Part shown: piece by piece, positions 8,444-16,314 of the stretch | How the letters are laid out: every line of letters starts with the position of its first letter | How positions within the stretch are numbered: the stretch's first letter is position 1 | Assembly: GCA_965658745.1 (NCBI GenBank) | Contig: CBFHTK010000005.1 | Coordinates: 155,562-219,561 of the forward strand | Source: JAHDFB01 sp965658745 | GTDB taxonomy: Bacteria > Bacteroidota > Bacteroidia > Chitinophagales > Saprospiraceae | Reading direction: 5' to 3' | DNA length: 64,000 bases | Made by a program: the position numbers and the translations under genes | The notes under the pieces: generated by a model | Seen by the model: the letters and a program-made list of their open reading frames with translations, nothing else | What the model was told of the DNA's origin: nothing | Databases searched by the model: none

Positions 8444-9472
8444 TTAACGCACACGGAAACGGTGAATCTCATAGCACTCGGAACAGCCCTTATTAACGAG
8501 AGTGATACTCGCTTTCTTTTTGATAGCTCGAATCAATTCTTCCAAATTATTTGATTCTAGACTAACTTGAAGCTCTCTTTGCCAATCAAAGTTTTCCCCT
8601 ACTGCCACTGTTTGACCATCAGTAATCTTATTAAGGTAATCGACAACTTCTCTCACCGTATGATACGGTAAAGGTGGAGGGGAGAAGTAAAGTATCTGCG
8701 GTTTAGGTGTAGTTTCAGTAAAGCCACTTCCGTCAAAAACAAAGCTTTCACCTTCTTTTACATCTATAAATGACTCTTCATTTGCTAGTTCGAAGAACCG
8801 AATCAAACCTTCTATGTTTTTTACTCCCGTCTGAACACTATCTACTACATCTACTTCAAATATTGTCCCTAGCACCTTCACACCAATGCCCGAGGCCTCA
8901 ACTATAAATGGTTTATTCAGGTCAGACGCTACATCAAAAACTGCAATACCGTCCAAGGTTACGATTCTCTTTTCTTTCTTGTCAAAACTTTTGGGATACT
9001 TGATCTCAGAGCCTTCCTCTAGATTCACAATTGTTGAGTCAGGCAAAATTATCTGATCAGTTTGAGCATCAGCATAGTGAGTAACATACGGATCAGATGG
9101 CCACAAGAAATATAGAGCAACTACTGCGATAAGTGCTGTAGCAGCCATTGCAGCAGGACGCCACTCCTTCCAAAGAGAGACTCTTTTTGCTGAACCTCCC
9201 GTTTCTTCAAGAGCGTCGTTGTCATCTTGTACATGCTCTCCATCAGAACTACTTGCTTCTACTGCGGGTGTTTCCAATGCATCCATAAAAGAACTCCAGG
9301 CAAGCTCAGTATCAAATAGCTGAATTTCAGCTACTTTGTCATCTGCTGCCCATAACTCTTGCATCAGGCGAAAATCCTCTGGATTCTGCTCTGCCCAATC
9401 TTGAACCAAAACAGCATCATCCGCTGAAATGGTCTTGTCAAGATATTGCAATATGAGTTCTTCTTTAATCAT
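8444..9472 (-). CDS. FecR-like anti-sigma factor
   Basis: 342 residues. An N-terminal cytoplasmic part (about 1-105) is followed by one membrane helix (about 108-125, AAMAATALIAVVALYFLW). Then come the periplasmic FecR domain (about 135-235, with VTLDGIAVFDV and GIGVKVLGTIFEV) and a C-terminal DUF4974-like domain (about 265-330). Such proteins hold an ECF sigma factor until an outer-membrane transporter signals. It lies 62 bases after the sigma factor gene. No TonB-dependent receptor or SusC/SusD pair follows, so the signalling partner is not in the immediate neighbourhood. The extreme C-terminus carries a CSEC motif whose role is unknown. Confidence 0.85.
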   Translation of the reverse strand: MIKEELILQYLDKTISADDAVLVQDWAEQNPEDFRLMQELWAADDKVAEIQLFDTELAWSSFMDALETPAVEASSSDGEHVQDDNDALEETGGSAKRVSLWKEWRPAAMAATALIAVVALYFLWPSDPYVTHYADAQTDQIILPDSTIVNLEEGSEIKYPKSFDKKEKRIVTLDGIAVFDVASDLNKPFIVEASGIGVKVLGTIFEVDVVDSVQTGVKNIEGLIRFFELANEESFIDVKEGESFVFDGSGFTETTPKPQILYFSPPPLPYHTVREVVDYLNKITDGQTVAVGENFDWQRELQVSLESNNLEELIRAIKKKASITLVNKGCSECYEIHRFRVR

Positions 9473-9534
9473 TATAGTTTGTCCGCATTTAAGTATTTGA
9501 CGCTAGTAATTCCTTGTGTCACAACTTTTTGTAA

Positions 9535-10068
9535 TTAATTTTCATTATTTAACGTTTTTCGTAATTCGTCTCGGAGTAAAATTAGCGCTCTAGCCATATT
9601 ACTTTCAACGGTTCTTTTTGAGATATCCATATAGTTGGCTATCTCTTCATATGTTAAACCTTCAAATTTGTGCAATTCGAAAATTTTACGTGTTTTCGGT
9701 TTCAACACATTTAAAGCCTCTTTGATTTTAGTCCTAAGGAAGAACGCATTTGAATCTTCCATAGTTTCTGCCTCGATCTGATTGAGCCTATTCATCTCAT
9801 CATCAAGACTAACTTCGGTATTTGATTTGTGTTTTCGGATATGATCTAGCGCTGTATTCTTTGCTGCTTGATAAATGTAGCTCTTCTCTGACATAGTGAT
9901 ATCAATACGATCTCTATTGTTCCAGATTTTCATAAATGTTGTCTGCACGACGTCTCTGGCTTGATCCCAATCTTGAATATATCGCGAGTAAATAAAGTTG
10001 ACTAGACCATTATAGTGCAGCTTAAAAAGCTTCTTGTAATCCTCGATATTTTGGAAAGCTACGGTCAT
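9535..10068 (-). CDS. ECF RNA polymerase sigma factor, FecI/SigW-like
   Basis: 177 residues, typical of sigma-70 family ECF factors. Region 2 (about 11-55, including RDVVQTTFMKIWNNRD) contacts core polymerase and the -10 element. Region 4 (about 118-170, with GLTYEEIANYMDISKRTVESNM) is the helix-turn-helix reading the -35 element. It is paired with the FecR-like anti-sigma gene downstream. A TAATTTTG box lies 25 bases before its ATG. Confidence 0.92.
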   Translation of the reverse strand: MTVAFQNIEDYKKLFKLHYNGLVNFIYSRYIQDWDQARDVVQTTFMKIWNNRDRIDITMSEKSYIYQAAKNTALDHIRKHKSNTEVSLDDEMNRLNQIEAETMEDSNAFFLRTKIKEALNVLKPKTRKIFELHKFEGLTYEEIANYMDISKRTVESNMARALILLRDELRKTLNNEN

Positions 10069-10093
10069 GCAATTTCAGGAGTTCCTGTGCGAA

Positions 10094-10101
10094 CAAAATT
10101 A
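10094..10101 (-). promoter_or_regulatory. Putative -7 promoter box of the sigma/anti-sigma pair
   Basis: The minus strand reads TAATTTTG, an exact TAnnTTTG match, 25 bases before the ATG at 10068. Confidence 0.4.
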
Positions 10102-10144
10102 GCTTTTTATTCACAAAGAAATAACTTGAAATACTTTTCTTATT

Positions 10145-10453
10145 TTATAAGGATTTAAACAGCTCTTGAAAAAAATCACCAACAAGCGGTAAAGGAGCCT
10201 TTTTATCTGAGATCGCATTTATCAAGCTAATAAGCCATAAAATGAATATAACTAAGCCTACGATCCCAGCCAAAAATCCAATTAATGGAATTGGAGATAG
10301 AACGCTTGTAATAGCCCCAGCGAGATACAAACCAAATGTCTGTCTGATATAAAATGAGGCAAATTCATCTTTCTTCTTGGAATTTGATATCAACGCAATA
10401 ATTAATCCGATGAAGGTAATATGAGTTACGATTGCTTTAGTTTTACCATCCAT
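10145..10453 (-). CDS. Small membrane protein, DUF4870/Tic20-like
   Basis: 102 residues with three hydrophobic segments (about 9-24, 37-57 and 60-82) separated by short basic loops. The pattern KTKAIVTHITFIGLIIALI, then FYIRQTFGLYLAGAI, then IFILWLISLINAISDKKAPLPLVGDFFQELF fits the small DUF4870-like family. The family function is not established. It is monocistronic, 77 bases downstream-facing from the sigma factor start and divergent from the HlyIII-like gene. Confidence 0.72.
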   Translation of the reverse strand: MDGKTKAIVTHITFIGLIIALISNSKKKDEFASFYIRQTFGLYLAGAITSVLSPIPLIGFLAGIVGLVIFILWLISLINAISDKKAPLPLVGDFFQELFKSL

Positions 10454-10592
10454 TTCAGAACTTTTAGATAGTTAATTGAGTTTCGCTTGTAAAATTACTG
10501 CCTTTCAATCAATTATTTAAACCCATCAGTAATAATAACAGTTTCACATAAGTTTATTATTTCTAACAGTGATCAGAAGTGCTTTTGGACTT

Positions 10593-10600
10593 TATTTTTG
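10593..10600 (+). promoter_or_regulatory. Putative -7 promoter box of the hlyIII-pabA-aroC operon
   Basis: TATTTTTG, an exact TAnnTTTG match, 38 bases before the ATG at 10639. Confidence 0.35.
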
Positions 10601-10638
10601 TAACTAATTTTCAAATATTTTGGCGTCAGCCTAACCAA

Positions 10639-11274
10639 ATGAGTATAGAAGAACAAAATAAAACCTTATATCATGAGGAAAGATGGAATACAATTACACA
10701 CTTACTAGGTGTGATATTTGCATTAGTGGCTTTTCCTTTCCTATTCACAGACCTAAATAACATGGACAATCCAACGATTGTATCCTTGATTATTTATGCT
10801 TTTTCTTTTGTTTTTCTTTTTAGTGCCTCAACTATATATCACTTTGTGAAGGATGAAAAAAAGAAAATTCTTTGGAGGAAAATAGATCACATTAGTATTT
10901 ACTTTATGATCTCAGGGACCTATGTGCCCTTTATGATTAGGTATATAGAGTTTGATCGGGCAATCATTTTCCTTTCGATCATGTACTCACTTGTTTTCAT
11001 TGGTTCAATATTGAAAATCTGGTTCACAGGGAAGTTTGAGAAGGCTTCGTTGTTTCTATATATTTTCCTTGGCTGGATGATTTTATTTATTGGAAAGTCT
11101 TTTTACCAAGCAGCTGATGCACTTGTTATTTCTAGTGTTGTTGCAGGCGGAATAGCTTATATGGCAGGAGTGTATTTTTATGTTAAGGACGAACGAAAGT
11201 ATTATCATGCGATATGGCATATTTTTGTTCTTCTTGGTAGTATATTACATTTTCAAGGCGTCATAATAGCATAA
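10639..11274 (+). CDS. Hemolysin III / PAQR-family seven-helix membrane protein
   Basis: 211 residues from the ATG at 10639. An upstream GTG at 10579 would only add 20 residues unlike the family. The protein has seven membrane helices and the HlyIII/PAQR metal-site landmarks: an early HLLG helix, the STIYHF segment (Ser, His), the IDHISIYFMISGTYVPF segment (Asp, His), and the C-terminal HAIWHIFVLLGSILHF with paired histidines. Members are possible zinc-dependent membrane hydrolases related to ceramidases. True haemolytic activity is doubtful for most. It is followed 10 bases later by the pabA-like gene, an odd partner for an aromatic pathway operon. Confidence 0.85.
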   Translation: MSIEEQNKTLYHEERWNTITHLLGVIFALVAFPFLFTDLNNMDNPTIVSLIIYAFSFVFLFSASTIYHFVKDEKKKILWRKIDHISIYFMISGTYVPFMIRYIEFDRAIIFLSIMYSLVFIGSILKIWFTGKFEKASLFLYIFLGWMILFIGKSFYQAADALVISSVVAGGIAYMAGVYFYVKDERKYYHAIWHIFVLLGSILHFQGVIIA

Positions 11275-11284
11275 GGTCCTTTTG

Positions 11285-11932
11285 ATGACAGAACAAGCAT
11301 TACATATATTACTCATTGATAATTATGACTCTTTCAGTTATAATTTAGTAGAATTACTTCGAAACATAAATAATGTAAAGGTGTCTGTTCTGAAGAACGA
11401 TGACTTGTCAATTTTTAGAGACGAATACGATGGAGTTATTATATCGCCAGGTCCCGGTCTGCCAGATGAATCGGCTTTTTTACTGGAAGCAATAGATTTC
11501 TACACGGGGAAGATTCCTATACTAGGTATTTGTCTCGGACTTCAAGCCATCTACATACATCAAGGCGGCAAACTACAGCAGTTGAAAAAGGTTTATCACG
11601 GTATCAAAGACCTTATGTATCGAGAAGAAAATCAGCCAGCAGCATTGTTAGAAAGTGTACCTGAAGAATTTCATGCTGGAAGATACCATTCTTGGGTAGC
11701 AGATGAGACAACTCTCCCTAGTGACATTAATGTAACTGCTCGGGATGAAAAAAATCATATTATGGCCATTGAAGATACAACACAAAACATTTATGCTGTG
11801 CAGTTTCATCCTGAATCTTACATGACCAAAATAGGAAATAAGATCGTACAAAATTTCATAGATTTGACGCTTAAATTGCAGCGCAATAGAATCTCCGAAA
11901 TCAAGTCGAAGGAAGATTCTTTTCTTCAATAA
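11285..11932 (+). CDS. pabA: Glutamine amidotransferase, anthranilate/aminodeoxychorismate synthase component II
   Basis: 215 residues from the ATG at 11285; a TTG one codon earlier is less likely. It is a class I glutamine amidotransferase that supplies ammonia from glutamine to a chorismate-using partner. The catalytic triad is visible: Cys about 83 in GICLGLQ, and His about 175 and Glu about 177 in QFHPES. The glycine loop ISPGPGLP precedes it. The partner synthase subunit is not in the window, so TrpG and PabA roles cannot be separated. Lying 27 bases before aroC, which makes chorismate, it fits either tryptophan or folate synthesis. Confidence 0.85.
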   Translation: MTEQALHILLIDNYDSFSYNLVELLRNINNVKVSVLKNDDLSIFRDEYDGVIISPGPGLPDESAFLLEAIDFYTGKIPILGICLGLQAIYIHQGGKLQQLKKVYHGIKDLMYREENQPAALLESVPEEFHAGRYHSWVADETTLPSDINVTARDEKNHIMAIEDTTQNIYAVQFHPESYMTKIGNKIVQNFIDLTLKLQRNRISEIKSKEDSFLQ

Positions 11933-11959
11933 TACTACAGTGTACAAACCATATAATTC

Positions 11960-12931
11960 ATGAATCAATTTGGTCAAAAGTACCGTATTTCAATATTTGG
12001 AGAGTCTCATGGCTCGGGAGTTGGACTTACACTTGACGGAATACCACCCGGCATCCCATTATCCATAGAAGATTTCACTGAAGACATATTACGTCGTAAA
12101 GCAGGAGCAAAAGGTACAACTCCGAGAATCGAAGCTGACTTACCAGCTCTACTATCGGGAATATTCAATGGATTTACAACCGGTGCGCCATTGACAATAT
12201 TCTTTGAGAATACAAACACGAGATCCAAAGACTATTCAAAACTTAAAACGCATCACCGACCTGGCCATGCCGACTTTACAGCCAACGCGAAGTACAAAGG
12301 ATTTCAGGACTTTCGTGGAGGAGGCCATTTTTCTGGTAGATTAACATTATGCCTAGTTGCAGCCGGAGTTGTTGCGAAAAAGATTTTGGGCGAAAGCCTT
12401 AGTGTTGACGCTAATCTTATCGAAGCAGGAGGGAACCGTGACATCAAAAAAGCACTTGACAAAGCTATCGCTGAACAAGAGTCAATCGGTGGAATTATTG
12501 AATGTACAGCAACTGGGCTTCCTGTTGGTCTTGGAGAACCGTTTTTTGATAGTATCGAATCCAAAATCGCCCATTTAGTTTTTGCTATTCCAGCGACAAA
12601 AGGAGTCGAATTTGGCTCAGGTTTTCAGGCCGCAAAAATGAAAGGTTCAGAGCATAATGATAATTTCATTGATGACAAAGGAACAACTGAAACAAACAAC
12701 GCTGGTGGCATTAATGGTGGTATATCAAATGGAAATCCACTCGTTTTTAGAGTAGCAATCAAGCCCACATCATCAATTTTCAAAGGTCAGGAGACATTTA
12801 ATTCCGAATCAGGTCAAGTAGAAGAACTGAAGATCGTCGGGAGGCATGATGTTTGTATTGCGCTGAGGGCACCTGTAGTTGTAGAGTCAATTGCTGCAAT
12901 CGCCCTAGCAGATTTCAAACTTATCGGATAG
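11960..12931 (+). CDS. aroC: Chorismate synthase, short form
   Basis: 323 residues. It converts 5-enolpyruvylshikimate 3-phosphate to chorismate with reduced FMN, the last shared step of aromatic amino acid and folate synthesis. The opening YRISIFGESHGSGVG and the block HHRPGHADFTANAKY are characteristic. GGGHFSGRLTLCLVAAG differs from the arginine-rich form of the enterobacterial enzyme and resembles the shorter version I associate with some Firmicutes. The protein is about 35-40 residues shorter than the common 360. The fold-defining C-terminal block GRHDVCIALRAPVVVES is intact, so it should be functional. Confidence 0.92.
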   Translation: MNQFGQKYRISIFGESHGSGVGLTLDGIPPGIPLSIEDFTEDILRRKAGAKGTTPRIEADLPALLSGIFNGFTTGAPLTIFFENTNTRSKDYSKLKTHHRPGHADFTANAKYKGFQDFRGGGHFSGRLTLCLVAAGVVAKKILGESLSVDANLIEAGGNRDIKKALDKAIAEQESIGGIIECTATGLPVGLGEPFFDSIESKIAHLVFAIPATKGVEFGSGFQAAKMKGSEHNDNFIDDKGTTETNNAGGINGGISNGNPLVFRVAIKPTSSIFKGQETFNSESGQVEELKIVGRHDVCIALRAPVVVESIAAIALADFKLIG

Positions 12932-12938
12932 GTTCAGG

Positions 12939-14159
12939 TTAAACTATTTCTCTATAAAAAGCTCCAATTTTTCCCGCGCGTTTGGCTGGAAGAATACTTG
13001 CTAAGAGACCGATAGTGATAACTGTAATTAGTACAAGCACAAAATCGAAAGGCTTCATTAAAACTGGATATGTGTCTATGATCGAACCAGGAGGAATCGG
13101 AACTAGACCATATTGAACTTGTAGAAAGTAAATAAATAGAGCTAACAGAGATCCAGCGATAAAACCAATCGCACATATCAATAGGCCTTCCAAAATAAAA
13201 ATACGCTCGATACCATTGGTTGTCATTCCCAAGGATCGAAGTATTGAGAGGTCCTTTTGCTTTTCTAAAACAATCATCCAAAGCGCTCCCACCATATTGA
13301 AGGCGATCAGCAGAAGTGTAAAACATGCTATAGCATAACTTAGCCACTTCTCGATTTTCATAACTCGAAGAAATGAAGCATCTTGCTCATATTGATCTTT
13401 CACAGTATAACCTTCACCAAGAATATTCTTGATTTTCGACTTGGCTGTATTGATGTTGGCATCTTCCTTCACTGCAATCTCCAAATGACCGATCTGACCT
13501 CTCTTTCCTATCAGTGACTGCAGAAACCCAAGGGTCGAAAATGCATACTTATTGTCCTCTTCACTTTGGACAGAAAAAGTCCCTGATGGATAAATAAACT
13601 GAGATTTATAGGGCTTTGAGCCCAAAAAGCTGGACTTCCTAGCTGGCGCAAAAACCCGAACAGGAGTAAGTGCCTTTCTTAGACTGAGATTAAGCTTATT
13701 GGCCATTCCCGCACCAAACACTCCAAAATCAGCTGCTTCACTTCGTAACGTAAAGCTACCTTTTCGAATGATCGAGTCAATTGTATTTACAATAGCAAAC
13801 TGATCATCAACACCCTTAAGATATCCGATCTCCTGGATTCCATCGTACTCAAAAAGCACTAATTCTTCCAAGGTCTGAGAAATCGCTTCTACTTCTTCCA
13901 AGCTCATCAAAGCACCAAGGTCGACAGAATCCACATAAAAGCTCTTTCCTTCAACTGGACTGACTTTCAAAGGAGGGTTGAACGAATTAAAAAATCCCGA
14001 AATAAGGTTTTCTAGACCGTTAAAAACTGTGAGAATTAGAATTAATGCAGCAGTACCTATTGTAATTCCTAGAACGGAAATACCTGTGATCACATTGATA
14101 ACATTTGTGCTCTTTTTAGCAAACAAATAACGCCTAGCAATGTGAAAAGGTAGATTCAT
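12939..14159 (-). CDS. LolC/LolE-like ABC transporter permease
   Basis: 406 residues of the FtsX/LolE family. An N-terminal membrane helix (about 20-48, with ISVLGITIGTAALILILTVFNG) is followed by a large periplasmic domain (about 50-270) and three C-terminal helices (about 275-300, 322-350 and 370-395). The RSLGMTTNGIERIFILEGLLI segment is typical of lipoprotein-releasing permeases. It probably lifts lipoproteins from the inner membrane with an ATPase encoded elsewhere. It lies 32 bases after the TPR gene and ends 7 bases from the convergent aroC. Confidence 0.85.
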   Translation of the reverse strand: MNLPFHIARRYLFAKKSTNVINVITGISVLGITIGTAALILILTVFNGLENLISGFFNSFNPPLKVSPVEGKSFYVDSVDLGALMSLEEVEAISQTLEELVLFEYDGIQEIGYLKGVDDQFAIVNTIDSIIRKGSFTLRSEAADFGVFGAGMANKLNLSLRKALTPVRVFAPARKSSFLGSKPYKSQFIYPSGTFSVQSEEDNKYAFSTLGFLQSLIGKRGQIGHLEIAVKEDANINTAKSKIKNILGEGYTVKDQYEQDASFLRVMKIEKWLSYAIACFTLLLIAFNMVGALWMIVLEKQKDLSILRSLGMTTNGIERIFILEGLLICAIGFIAGSLLALFIYFLQVQYGLVPIPPGSIIDTYPVLMKPFDFVLVLITVITIGLLASILPAKRAGKIGAFYREIV

Positions 14160-14191
14160 GCAAGTAAATAAGTCGAAGTATAATGTAGATG

Positions 14192-16003
14192 CTAATTTAT
14201 ATCATCACCGCGTAATCTGCGATATCTTTTACGAGCATCAATGGCAAAGGTACTATTACTATACTCTAGAAACAGTTTCTCGTAAAGTGTTTTTGCACGA
14301 TCCAAGTCTTCCAACTGATTCTCATGCAAAGCTGCCAATGCAAATAAGGCATTGTCAGCGCGTATTTCCTCAGGATAATCCGTTACGATCTTATCATAGA
14401 GAGTCACCGCTTCATCATATTTCTTCAATCTTACCAATGCATTCGCTTTTGTATATAAGATGTCATCAGTCAAGCCGTGCTCTGGAAACAGCAAAGAAAT
14501 AGAATCTAAAGCAGCAAATGACTCATCAAATCGATTTTGAAAACTTAATAACTCTGCGCGCGCATAGAGCTCCATGGGCAAGGCGATGGAGTCAAGACCC
14601 AAGTTATCTGTAATAAAAACAGATAAATCTATAGCGTCATTGGAAATCAACTTGGAGGTACTAGCTTTCAAAATATCGAACTGAGCTTGTGCCCATTCAA
14701 AATCTCCATTGAAATAAGACAGTCTCGCATTCTTAAATCTAGCAAGCTCTCCCAAGTATGCTTCTTTTAAATCTTTATCTACTTGAGAATACAAAAGAGT
14801 TGATTCCCAGATTTCTCCTTGCATCAAATAGTAATCTCCTAAATCCAACTTAGCGTTATTTAGTATGTATCGATTTACTCCGATGATCTGTATCAGCTCA
14901 TTAAGAACGGCTATCGCTTTGTCAAGATCATTCAAATAAAGAGCCTCCAATTCTGCAAGATTTGCCATTATCAAGGCAGTATTTGCATTTCGACCTTTCT
15001 CAGCCAGAAAAGACACATACTCCTCTTCTAAAGAACGTAAATCTGCTTCCGTATAGTTGTAGTTTCTAGTAATCTTTCGGCGTTTAGTTGTCATAATCGA
15101 CTCCTTGGCCTGCATTGCTATGGGTGTATTGGATTTTTGATCCAGAATATATTGGAATCCAGAAATCGCAACGTCATAATCACCGTCGTTACCAGCTACA
15201 GTGGCTAAATTAAAAACCCTTCTTCCGTCTTCTCCAAGTCTAAGATCTAGAGCTCTTGCTTGTCTTAATGCACTGCTATATGCCTTCTTTTGGGTGAAAA
15301 CCCATAATAGTAACTCCTGAAATTCAATACCTTCCGGATTACCTTGAATCTTGACTATGAGTTGATCTTGCAAAGTATCTAGGACAACAGGTGTAACCTC
15401 GCGAATAAGTCTATTCTTCACGCTATTCATCATCTGTGGTTTAGACTCCACTGATAATAAGTAAGCATTTACCATTTTCGCCATATCACCTTTTCTTCTG
15501 TAAAGGTCTCCAAGATTATAAGCAAATATATTTTCATCCTTAAGTAACTGTGCACCTTTCTCATAGGTCTTGATTGCTAAATCATATTTAGCGCTTCTCA
15601 TGAAAGCACCAGCTATGCGAGTAATATTATTGTGTCGCGCATCCATGGATTCGATGGCCTTTTCGTATTGCTCTTCCGCTTCTTCAGAGCGTGATTGCAT
15701 CTCGAAAAGATCTCCATATGTTACATAGAGATCAGATGATTTCCGTCTTTTAATTTCTTTTTGGATCGCTTTCTCAGCATTGGTGTAGTCCTCTATTCCA
15801 ATGAGACACTTTATGTAATATGAGAAATATGTTGTGTTCTTTGATTTCTTATATAGCTGATCGTAAATCTCGGCAGCCTTTTCATATTCTCCTGTTGAAA
15901 AGTATTGTCTAGCAAGCTGAGCATTTTGACTTGTACCTAAATGATAGAAACTTAAGAATAAGACTATACTAATTAAAATTCTCATTGACTTTGATATATT
16001 CAT
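14192..16003 (-). CDS. Exported tetratricopeptide repeat protein, 603 aa
   Basis: A signal peptide (about 1-26, MRILISIVLFLSFYHLGTSQ) is followed by many TPR-like helical pairs: GEYEKAAEIYDQLYKK, SDLYVTYGDLFEMQSRSEEAEEQYEKAI, KYDLAIKTYEKGAQLL, and C-terminal KKYDEAVTLYDKIVTDYPE. It is probably a periplasmic scaffold. It shares an operon with the Lol-like permease, so a role in envelope assembly or lipoprotein transport is plausible. A TACTTTTG box sits only four bases before the ATG, so the mRNA may be leaderless. Confidence 0.82.
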   Translation of the reverse strand: MNISKSMRILISIVLFLSFYHLGTSQNAQLARQYFSTGEYEKAAEIYDQLYKKSKNTTYFSYYIKCLIGIEDYTNAEKAIQKEIKRRKSSDLYVTYGDLFEMQSRSEEAEEQYEKAIESMDARHNNITRIAGAFMRSAKYDLAIKTYEKGAQLLKDENIFAYNLGDLYRRKGDMAKMVNAYLLSVESKPQMMNSVKNRLIREVTPVVLDTLQDQLIVKIQGNPEGIEFQELLLWVFTQKKAYSSALRQARALDLRLGEDGRRVFNLATVAGNDGDYDVAISGFQYILDQKSNTPIAMQAKESIMTTKRRKITRNYNYTEADLRSLEEEYVSFLAEKGRNANTALIMANLAELEALYLNDLDKAIAVLNELIQIIGVNRYILNNAKLDLGDYYLMQGEIWESTLLYSQVDKDLKEAYLGELARFKNARLSYFNGDFEWAQAQFDILKASTSKLISNDAIDLSVFITDNLGLDSIALPMELYARAELLSFQNRFDESFAALDSISLLFPEHGLTDDILYTKANALVRLKKYDEAVTLYDKIVTDYPEEIRADNALFALAALHENQLEDLDRAKTLYEKLFLEYSNSTFAIDARKRYRRLRGDDIN

Positions 16004-16007
16004 GATT

Positions 16008-16015
16008 CAAAAGTA
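16008..16015 (-). promoter_or_regulatory. -7 promoter box four bases from the TPR start (leaderless mRNA likely)
   Basis: The minus strand reads TACTTTTG, an exact TAnnTTTG match, with four bases (16004-16007) between it and the ATG at 16003. With the usual distance from this box to +1, transcription would start at or within the start codon. Confidence 0.5.
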
Positions 16016-16288
16016 TGGATAATACATCTCGAAATTACTAAATGGTCTAGAAAAGTACCCTAATAACGCCTAGGCAGAAGTCTTTTGGGGTTTTAGCTAT
16101 CGATAAATAGCAACTTAGCTTTTCCAACTCTACAGGTTGAACGATAAACAGACTACTTTAGGTTCATCAGAATTGAAAAAAAACACATTCATCCAAGAGT
16201 ACCTAGCAATAGATAAATGAGTACTCAACACAAATGAGCAATGAGAACAAAACTTTACTCTTTTTAAGGTAAAAGCCAATTTACAACG
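16016..16288. other. Divergent intergenic region between TPR operon and gltX
   Basis: About 270 AT-rich bases. Apart from the promoter boxes at its two ends and a short CCTAGG-centred palindrome near 16070, I see no gene, RNA or strong repeat. Confidence 0.4.
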
Positions 16289-16296
16289 TACTTTTG
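16289..16296 (+). promoter_or_regulatory. Putative -7 promoter box of gltX
   Basis: TACTTTTG, an exact TAnnTTTG match, 18 bases before the ATG at 16315. Confidence 0.45.
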
Positions 16297-16314
16297 CAGT
16301 CACAAAACAAAATT

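Noticed and set aside
12952..13347. 131-codon open frame inside the Lol-like permease gene on the same strand
   Set aside because: It is an out-of-frame shadow of a strongly recognisable membrane protein, with tyrosine and serine-rich random composition and no start signal.
14158..14502. 114-codon plus-strand frame opposite the end of the TPR gene
   Set aside because: It is antisense to a clear TPR-coding sequence and has the histidine and serine-rich look of a shadow frame.
16294..16314. TTG start seven codons upstream of gltX
   Set aside because: The TTG lies inside the exact TACTTTTG promoter box and the added residues precede the conserved RFAPSPTG block without need.
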